A stretch of DNA of 64,000 nucleotides, taken from contig CAJHNH020002424.1 of assembly GCA_905116865.2 (NCBI GenBank), positions 37,501 through 101,500 on the forward strand, written 5' to 3'. The notes beneath the pieces were generated by a model. The model was not told the DNA's origin and ran no database searches. It worked only from the letters and a program-made list of their open reading frames with translations. Numbering within the stretch: the stretch's first letter is position 1; each line of letters begins with the position of its first letter. Shown here piece after piece: positions 56,460-64,000 of this stretch. Made by a program: the position numbers and the translations under genes. Source of the DNA: Candidula unifasciata. Taxonomy: Eukaryota; Mollusca; Gastropoda; Stylommatophora; Geomitridae.

Positions 56460-57080
56460 CCCAGGGGAGAATGTCCCATGAAGTTAGAAGCTGAACAAAG
56501 AAGACACAAACAATAGAGTTCACGTTTTATTGCCTGGCATATTTCGTTGTATTTTGCCAGGTGCATATTGCAGTAGCAATTGATTAAAATAAAGCAAATA
56601 AAATAATCCTGGGAGCTGAAACACAAAATCGACCACATTCACACACTGTCTGTTTTACCAGGGTAATCGCAAAGTGACGAGCATTTCCTTTTGTATGCGT
56701 AGTTCTGAACTAAACCGGCTGAAAGCAGACGCTTCCGTGTATCTCAGTAATCTACGGTTTGCCGATGTGTAAATAATTCGAAAGGCTTTATCCTTATTTA
56801 CCGTGTGCCCAGAATTTATAAGATGACGTGCAATTGCTCATTTTTTCAACCAATTCATTGATTCGTTGTTGTTCTGATGTTGTTGTTGTTGTTGTTCAGC
56901 ATTGCTTTTACCACCCATAGTGGAATATGTTCAGCAAGCCGTTTCTCCAGTTGTCGATCCGTTGTGCCCACATATGCAGCATAACATTGGAAAATACAAT
57001 AAGATTGGGTGTACGTCGACACTAGTTCTTTCACTGGTGGCGTTGGAATTACGGGGGTTTTAGATCTGATAACAGGCATG
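56460..57080 (-). pseudogene. Penelope-like element C-terminus (GIY-YIG endonuclease)
   Basis: Minus frame from 57079: KELVSTYTQSYCIFQC, then YAAYVGTTDRQLEKRLAEHI and PLWV. AAYVGTTDR is the YxG core and arginine of the GIY-YIG nuclease as arranged in Penelope-like retroelements. Past a CAA-type repeat (56866-56897) the other frames give NCTSS..FWAHGK, AFRIIYTSANRR and LRIQKEM, matching the element's final segment. Broken by stops; the RT is not present. Confidence 0.82.
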
Positions 57081-57135
57081 GCTGCGTAAAAAGTGTGTGA
57101 CTGACTGCTGTTTTGAGCCGGTCATAAAACAAGGA

Positions 57136-57470
57136 GCAGCGTCCGTGGTTTAGGCGTTGCGAGTCCGACTCGTAATTCCAACGTACCGCGATCGAAACCC
57201 ACTGCTAGCTGCGTAGGTCGACACAGCATAAAATGAGTACCAGGGTGGCTGTCCTGGGGAAGTAAAAACGGCCGGCGTAATCATTTGTACCTTTCCGTCT
57301 TTCCAGACGATAGTGTTATATTGCGCTATGAGGAGGCATAAGACTCACAGTCTATGGCGTAATGCTGACCACATTACCCATCCAGTGCCGATTGGTCTGT
57401 AAAAATATGGGACGCTCTTTCCATGTGCCCGATGCACCTAAGGCGTAAAAGGAGGATCTTTACTTTTACT
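57136..57470 (+). mobile_element. Chimeric SINE: family A head on family B body
   Basis: The head GCAGCGTCCGTGGTTTAGGC and GTTGCGAGTCCGACTCGTAA is of A type. It is followed by B body blocks AGGTCGACACAGCATAAAATG, GGGGAAGTAAAAACGGCCGG and CACATTACCCATCCAGTGCC. Confidence 0.78.
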
Positions 57471-57479
57471 TTACTTTAA

Positions 57480-58420
57480 CGGGGAAACATTGCTTTGACG
57501 TTAGAAGTCTAGGTAGGCCGAAAGGTGAAAATATCGTAGCTATGCGGGCACAGCACAAGGACATCACTTGTACGGGCGATGACAACTTTTTTGACATTTA
57601 TTATGTGTATTGTGACGTGAACATTACATACTGTATTGATAACATACAATTGTAGGTTTGAAAGAGGGGTGTTTGGAAAGGCCGAATGTAATACAGGCCT
57701 GTGTCACATATCGCTCTTGTCACGTGCCTGATTTAAGCATTTCTCCTTAATAACCAACAGCACTCTGAAATAATTATGTTGAGTCGTTGGCTCGTATTGG
57801 TCTAAGGGATATCCCGTGGCCAATATACGCCCAACTTATTTCATTAGTAGGGCAACTCAAGCTCTAGCACTACAGAAAATTTTATATTCCTAGGCACACT
57901 TGGCTGGACACCCCCACTACTATAAAAAGATATCCCCCAGGTTATGATAGTATATTATCATAACCATGTTAACACAGATTACACTGATTAAGCACACAAA
58001 CATAAAACAAGATGTTAGAATGGTGAAACAGGGACACCCAAGTCAGCCATGAAATTTTCTCAGAATACATGTGATACGTTCAATATATATACATATATAT
58101 ATAAATATCAAGACATTAAAGATAGGTTTCAGTGAAAGCAGTTCATGACTTAATGTCACAGCAATGATGTTGAAACAGCCAGAGTTCGTTCTATACAAGT
58201 ATAGAGTTCATCATGGTGAACTAAAGGTGAGCATGGATAGAGAGCATGTAGGACATCCTTGATGTACTTATCCCAACTGGCATGTCTCTGCTCCCCTCAG
58301 TCCATGTTGACTTGAATCGGCTGACTCAATAGATTGCGTTTCTCTCTGGTTGATTTGGCACCCACTGATCGTCCTACAGATGAGGACAAAGGAACTTCAC
58401 TGGATCCCAACATAGCTCCC
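57480..58420. other. Unique DNA with short AT repeat
   Basis: ATATAT at 58085-58104. No coding domain recognised. Confidence 0.4.
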
Positions 58421-58424
58421 GAGG

Positions 58425-58665
58425 AAGACTCCCTTGGATTGATGACACAGGTGGCCTGCAATACTGTCTTTAAGCCACTGGAACTCACACACAAGTTCCT
58501 GAAGAAGGATTCTTCGGGTTGATAAAACAGGTGGCCTGCAAAACTGTCACTCAGCCACTGGAACTCACACACAAGTTCCTGAAGAAGGGCTCTTCGGGTT
58601 GATGACACAGGTGGCCTGCGAAACTGTCACTCAGCCACTGGAACTCACACCCAAACTCCTGCCAT
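58425..58665. repeat. 79-bp tandem repeat, 3 copies
   Basis: Blocks gatgacacaggtggcctgc, ccactggaactcacacac and aagttcctgaagaagg repeat. A minus frame of 103 codons crosses it. Confidence 0.93.
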
Positions 58666-58721
58666 GTTGATGTTCTGCCTATAATAGGTAGGGTTTTTGG
58701 GTAGGATTTGTGATAGGAATG

Positions 58722-58840
58722 GTATGGGTTGGTGATTGCTGGTTATGGGTTGGTGATTGCTGGTTATGGGTTGGTGATTGCTGGTTATGGGTTGGTGATT
58801 GCTGGTTATGGGTTGGTGATTGCTGGTTATGGACTGTGAT
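58722..58840. repeat. 21-bp minisatellite, about 5 copies
   Basis: Unit gttatgggttggtgattgctg; being 21 bp it keeps a short open frame (VGDCWLW). Confidence 0.95.
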
Positions 58841-58859
58841 TCGTCTGCCTGACTTCTAC

Positions 58860-60010
58860 GGAGATTTCATCCTATCTGGAAAAAAAAAACAGAATTAGTA
58901 ATCATCCTAAGATGCACACACCAGCTCAACTTATCTTCTGCTACCCTTCTAGTCACTCAGAGTATACTTTCAAGAACAGGAGACCATGTTCCCTTTCATT
59001 ACTCTGTCTGTAAATTAGTGCAACAGATAGAAAACAAGGTATATAGTGGAGATAGATAGACACTACCACACGTAGATCATCCTCTCTCCACCCTCCCATC
59101 TGCACTCGCATACAATGTACACAGTTTGTACCTATATAAATTTCACGTCTCCACAGGCCGTTCACTACACACCCACTAAATCTGTGTCAAACACACTTTG
59201 TTGTGCTAAAAATAACCTTTGACTCAGAGCACCGAGCTTGCTTTTGTCACAGCATCAAGCTGGCTAGAGATGACCCAGTTTACATGTCTATTAGTCGATA
59301 CAAATCCTACGGTTGGTTATAGAATAATTAACTTGCAGGGTTTAATATCTTTACAAATGGTGTGGGTTATGTAGAGCACAAACTATTTAGTCTGCACAGG
59401 AAAAGGTTTAAGGTTCGGAGCCTGATCTCTGGACATCAAGAACGCCCAACTCTGTGCGATCACACAACTGAATCTTCCCTCTCTGTAGCAGTGGCCAACT
59501 TTAAAAAGACATATATTATGGTACTCGTAAACTATTATCAACTTAATCAAGCTTAGGAATTCTTCCAATATAGAACTGGTACTTTAAATGCGCCAATTTT
59601 CTACATAGACTGTATACATGTCTTGACACTTAGGAATCAAGCGAGAGAATGCCGCTAAAATCTAAACTCGGCGTCTCTAGGAAAGAAGTCCCCTGTATTC
59701 ATGCCCAAGAAGTAAACCGGATTACAGGAATTTCTGAATTAAATACCAGAAATCTTCAACCTTTAGTTTGAAAATGAAGATTTATCAAAGCAACTAGAGG
59801 GTCTAGAAATGAATATTTCACCAGATAGAGGTATATATCAATGTAACGGACTATACACCCTTCCTGACGGGTTTAAAATTGAAATTTGATTGTCCGCGTA
59901 GGGAAGTCAGATTCACGACTCGTCCATCGTGTGGGGTTGGCTGCTCACTTCACGACAGCCTGTGTGCCCAGTTTGTAGCACTTTGAAAATAAAGTTTGTT
60001 TGTTCCTTCG
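58860..60010. other. Unique DNA
   Basis: No repeat or domain recognised. An AATAAA at 59988 precedes the CT tract but nothing links it to a gene. Confidence 0.4.
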
Positions 60011-60012
<2 letters not shown>

Positions 60013-60070
<58 letters not shown>

Positions 60071-60095
60071 TTTTCTCTTATTCTCTCTGTGTTAA

Positions 60096-60140
<45 letters not shown>
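60013..60140. repeat. (CT)n and (GT)n microsatellites
   Basis: CT at 60015-60068 and GT at 60099-60140. Confidence 0.97.
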
Positions 60141-60144
<4 letters not shown>

Positions 60145-60149
60145 CCCTC

Positions 60150-60334
60150 CCATTTTTCACACTTCCATTTTCTCTCACTCCCTCCAGTTTTCCTCATCTC
60201 TCTCTCCCGCTATTACTCCCTACCTCTTTCCATCTTTCTCCCTGTCTTCCCTTTCATTCCTGCCGCCATCCCTCTTACTTTTTCTCTCTATCTCGCTCTG
60301 TATGTTTCTTTCTTTCCCTGTCTTCCCCTTCCCG

Positions 60335-60388
<54 letters not shown>

Positions 60389-60450
60389 CTTTTTCTCTAT
60401 CCGTCTCTCTCTCTCTCTCTCTCTCTTGCTCTGTCTCTCTCTCTACACCC
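60150..60450. repeat. CT-rich pyrimidine tract
   Basis: Clean CT at 60340-60387 and 60404-60426. Long S/L-rich frames are artefacts. Confidence 0.95.
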
Positions 60451-60882
60451 CTGTCACTTTGTCTCACCATACAAGAATTCAGCCAGTCACAGGGACTGAA
60501 CCAGGACCCCAGCCAGATAAACTAGAGCACAACCTACTAGACCACCACTGCACCTTCCTACATACATTACATCTAATCTATACATGAAGATTACTGTAAA
60601 TATTCAGTTTACATTTTAAACGCTTAAAATGTGATTACAAATTGACACATAAGACATTTTAATATCAACATTTCAGTCCTCAAAATGTGATGGTAATTTG
60701 CTTGTCTAATTCGGTGCTTGAGATTACGGTCAGGTAAAATATTGGATGCAGAGTGGATGGATGGATGCCTACAGTTTCTGGAGATAGCAATCCATTTATC
60801 TGGTTATGCAAAGACAAGATGTAAGTAAGCTTAACTTATTCAAACGATACAAACAGTTGTATAATGGAAGGATCTTGTCCAA

Positions 60883-60932
60883 GTCGGCGGTGGGGTTTAG
60901 GCGTTGCGTACATGCTGCGTTATTTCGAAATA
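60883..60932 (+). mobile_element. SINE family A head fragment
   Basis: GTCGGCGGTGGGGTTTAGGC, GTTGCGTACATGCTGCGTTA, about 20 bp before the trinucleotide array. Confidence 0.6.
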
Positions 60933-60956
60933 CCCTTCATTTTTCTTCTTTTGCTT

Positions 60957-61272
<316 letters not shown>

Positions 61273-61324
61273 CATACTTTCTTAGCTTTCATTGGCTTTA
61301 ACCCCACACCAACTAACTCCTTTA

Positions 61325-61478
61325 CGAAAGTTCTAGTTGTTCGTCCACTGTTGGGTTTTCGACTTGATCCAGAAATTGAGTTTTGTGTGCACATCAATAA
61401 TATAAATCTGGCTTACATGTATGCAGACTGTTGGTTCCTTGCCTCTCAGGCATATGCACTCGAGTAGTCGATTTGTTG
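61325..61478 (-). mobile_element. Family D copy at the end of the compound array
   Basis: Minus: CTCGAGTGCATATGCCTGAG, GCAAGGAACCAACAGTCTGC, CCAACAGTGGACGAACAAC, AGAACTTTCG, then toward the array. Confidence 0.8.
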
Positions 61479-61599
61479 TGAATAGTCTGGGAGATGGAGC
61501 CCCAGCTATTGCGTCTGGTGCGTTGGGGGTCAGGGGGATGAAACAGGACAATTCTTCCAGCTAGGGAAGGGGCCTTCAATCGTAGAAGAATAGCAAAAT

Positions 61600-62065
61600 A
61601 GACTCACAGGTACAACAGACTTTTAGATGGATAGACATACATGGAAACTCGTAGACACAACAGACTTTTAGATGGATAGACATACATGGAAACTCGTAGA
61701 CACAACAGACTTTTAGATGGATAGACAGACGTTAAAACTAAAAGACAGCTAATTGACAGATGGATAGGCAGACATTGAAATTCAAAGACATAACAAACTA
61801 TTGGATAAATAGACAGACATTGAAGCTCAGAAGCACAACAAACTGCCTCATGTGTAGACAGACATTGAAAGTTATAGACGCAGCTAACCATTAGATCGAT
61901 AGACAGCCAATAACATCTTTATACCCTCATAGACAGACAGACATTAAAAATCGCAGGTACAACAAACTACTAGCCGGACAGACAAACAAATAGAAGCTTA
62001 ACTTCCAGATAAATAACAGACATTGATACTGGCAAACGCACAGACAGACATTAAGAGCCAAACAT
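61600..62065. repeat. Minisatellite of about 60 bp, diverging to the right
   Basis: Units with acaacagacttttagatgg, atagacatacatggaaactc; later ones carry gatagacagacattgaaa. Confidence 0.9.
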
Positions 62066-62069
62066 GACC

Positions 62070-62630
62070 TCCATATTGACACTAACATCAAACTATTAAG
62101 TCATCGAACACGCGACTAATGCCAGGAAGTCCAACCCCTGTAAACAAATTTAGGCCCGATTCAATGTTTGTAGGCGCGCGGGCCTGCCCCCGACGCTTCA
62201 TTACAGCAAAGTTAATTGAGTAACTGAGTTCATTAACGCTAACTTGCGCTGTAGCACAGGCGTTAATTGGTGGTGGGGAATCAATGCTACAAATGCGACT
62301 TAATGGAAATGTACTATCCACATTTATTTATTTCAAATTATTGAAAATCAGGCGAAACGAAACTGGATTGGTTTATATGAAAACGCTTTTTCATTAACTT
62401 GCCGTAATCACTTTGTTCTGATTTTAAACTTGTAGTTTTACTCTGTTATTGTTTTGTGTTGTTGGCTTTGATTTATGTTATTTTTATCTTTTTTAGTAAT
62501 TATTTCATTAGATTGTTTGCTGAGTGCTGCTCTCTGGGTTAATGGTTTTAATTCAATGGTTTTCATTATAATGGTTTGTTCACTTCCTCAATACCTTAGT
62601 GCATCATTAATCTACTTTGTGTAGCATCTC
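62070..62630. other. Unique DNA
   Basis: Nothing recognised. Confidence 0.4.
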
Positions 62631-62632
62631 TG

Positions 62633-62684
<52 letters not shown>

Positions 62685-62685
62685 A
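62633..62685. repeat. (ATC)n microsatellite, possible retroposon tail
   Basis: About 17 ATC units (GAT on minus) left of a retrotransposon-derived segment. Confidence 0.93.
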
Positions 62686-62749
62686 CAGATCAGCTGCCAT
62701 GCTTCTCATAGCTCTCACAGTCTAGTCTTCCATTTTATTCTATTCTGCG

Positions 62750-62945
62750 CCATCCTTGAATATTGAATTAAGAATCAACATCACAACACTCGAGACGCTC
62801 CCATAAGCGCTCCGTCCCCATCTTCAGCAACAAGCGAAGAAATCCAATTCTGAAGGTACCATTAACTATTTGATTGTACATCCGTCTCGCCTTTCCTTTG
62901 AGTGTTGATCCCCCGGTAACTCCCCGCAATGCCATTCACCTAACC
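62750..62945 (-). mobile_element. RNase H non-LTR element, 3' UTR only
   Basis: GAATCAACATCACAACACTC, GCTCCCATAAGCGCTCC, CCATCTTCAGCAACAAGCG match 50670-50830 on the same strand. Confidence 0.75.
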
Positions 62946-63082
62946 CCGAGGTGGGTAATTATGGGTTGAAGTTTGTCAATTTTCCTGCCAGATAAGGTTA
63001 TTGTTTCAAGTTACGTCTTCTTATCTGGCTCATACAATATGCATAGTCGATTACAGTGTTACAGTGTCTGAATTATGTCTGT

Positions 63083-63273
<191 letters not shown>

Positions 63274-63274
63274 G

Positions 63275-63845
63275 TCTGCCTGACTAGATGTATGTCTGTC
63301 TTAACTCCCTCCCATCCCCTTCCCCACTCCCTACACCGATGACCTACCACCACGTCACTGCCTACACCCCAGAACGAGCACAGACATCTCCCAGATTTCG
63401 CGGGAACCCACCAGACGTCATGGACGCACCCAGATCCGGTGCGGTCCCGGAAAGACACAAGGTAGAAATCACAGCATTTGTTCCAAATTTGTATAAACAG
63501 CTAATTACTATCTTCGCCTGCCACACACGGATCCCCGGGATCGTGCAGTGCAACACCTGGGCCAAAATAATACACCAATGTAGTATTGACAGCCGCAAGG
63601 GACCTGAATTTACTGTGCAAACTTTGGTTTGATGCCTGTTAGTTGTTTTAACGCTGTATCGCTTTTCTTTAATGTGTGGTAATCGTCTTTTAATTAAGAA
63701 GATTTTTGGCGTGTTTTTAGATGGTGTATCGAGAAGTTTCTTTGTGTTTGTCGATGTGTGGGTAGTTCAGTACAATGAGGAGCTGCTTCTGTGGTAGGCC
63801 GGTTGTGTATTTGCCTGTTGACTTGAACGTTCGTGGTTTTTTATA
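63275..63845. other. Unique DNA with moderate GC
   Basis: A 114-codon plus frame (63288-63632) covers non-repetitive sequence but shows no domain. Confidence 0.35.
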
Positions 63846-63847
63846 TG

Positions 63848-64000
63848 TGGAATTCGAGAAGAGTGTGTCACATTCCGATTCACTCTTCTGTCTCTCTCTC
63901 TCGCTCTCCTCTCTATCTTCTTCTGTCTGTCTTCGAGAAGAGTGTGTCACATATAGATTCACAGCTATCTTCTTCTTCTTCTTCTTCTCTCTACTTCTTC
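63848..64000. repeat. 80-bp tandem duplication and CT/TTC tract
   Basis: tcgagaagagtgtgtcaca at 63852 and again at 63933, with CT-rich spacers, ending in TTC at the window edge. Confidence 0.85.

Noticed and set aside
56460..57080. Hammerhead ribozyme, as often found with Penelope-like elements
   Set aside because: I looked for CTGATGA followed by GAAA, and its reverse, around the fragment and did not see it.
59929..60525. 198-codon plus frame with an upstream AATAAA
   Set aside because: The frame is made by CT and GT repeats; the AATAAA has no gene next to it.

Overview
The window looks like a piece of an animal nuclear genome, most likely a mollusc and probably a gastropod. That is an inference from the mix of repeats: tRNA-derived SINEs with exchangeable heads and bodies, several classes of non-LTR retrotransposon, a Penelope-like GIY-YIG fragment, a mariner copy, and two short hAT elements of the SPIN type (SPIN is known from tetrapods, a triatomine bug and the pond snail Lymnaea). 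No database search could be run, so the species is not established.

I find no convincing host protein-coding gene. Almost every long open frame is a shadow of a simple repeat (TTC/GAA, CTAT, CTGT, GA, CA) or of a minisatellite whose unit is a multiple of three. The real coding relics belong to transposable elements: RNase H 3' ends of one non-LTR element (5640-6085, 10560-11215, 38571-38960, 50560-51075, 62750-62945, all on the minus strand); reverse-transcriptase fragments of other non-LTR elements (11985-14575, 25407-26141, 26300-26800, 40349-40690, 41105-41300, 51076-51370, 54911-55181); a Penelope-like C-terminus (56460-57080); and a full-length but broken mariner (42958-44305).

Layout. 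1-2.2 kb: unique DNA, a long TTC tract and a SINE. 2.2-6.7 kb: a 70-bp satellite of about 34 units with higher-order structure, between two inverted copies of another repeat. 6.9-11.2 kb: SINEs and an RNase H fragment. 12-14.6 kb: an RT element split by a 29-bp minisatellite. 15-22.3 kb: a dense SINE field with nested and inverted copies. 23.1-27.3 kb: a GAA/CAA tract, a 24-bp minisatellite and a 44-bp minisatellite split by an RT insertion with a 12-bp target duplication. 28-32 kb: CA, GA and GAA tracts. 33-38.5 kb: SINEs of five families. 39-42.5 kb: GAA tract, RT ends and two SPIN-like elements. 42.8-46.3 kb: mariner inside a GTGAA array, then two related tandem arrays. 48-56 kb: GA tracts, an approximately 0.8-kb CTAT array and RT ends. 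56-64 kb: Penelope fragment, SINE chimera, a compound trinucleotide array and a CTGT array.

The parts fit one picture. Retroposons insert with short simple-sequence 3' tails (GAA, GAT, AGTC). Some tails appear to have grown into long microsatellites, and the arrays in turn receive new insertions. SINE families are named A, B, C, D, H, J, K and repeats E, F, G, L for this window only; these are not database names.
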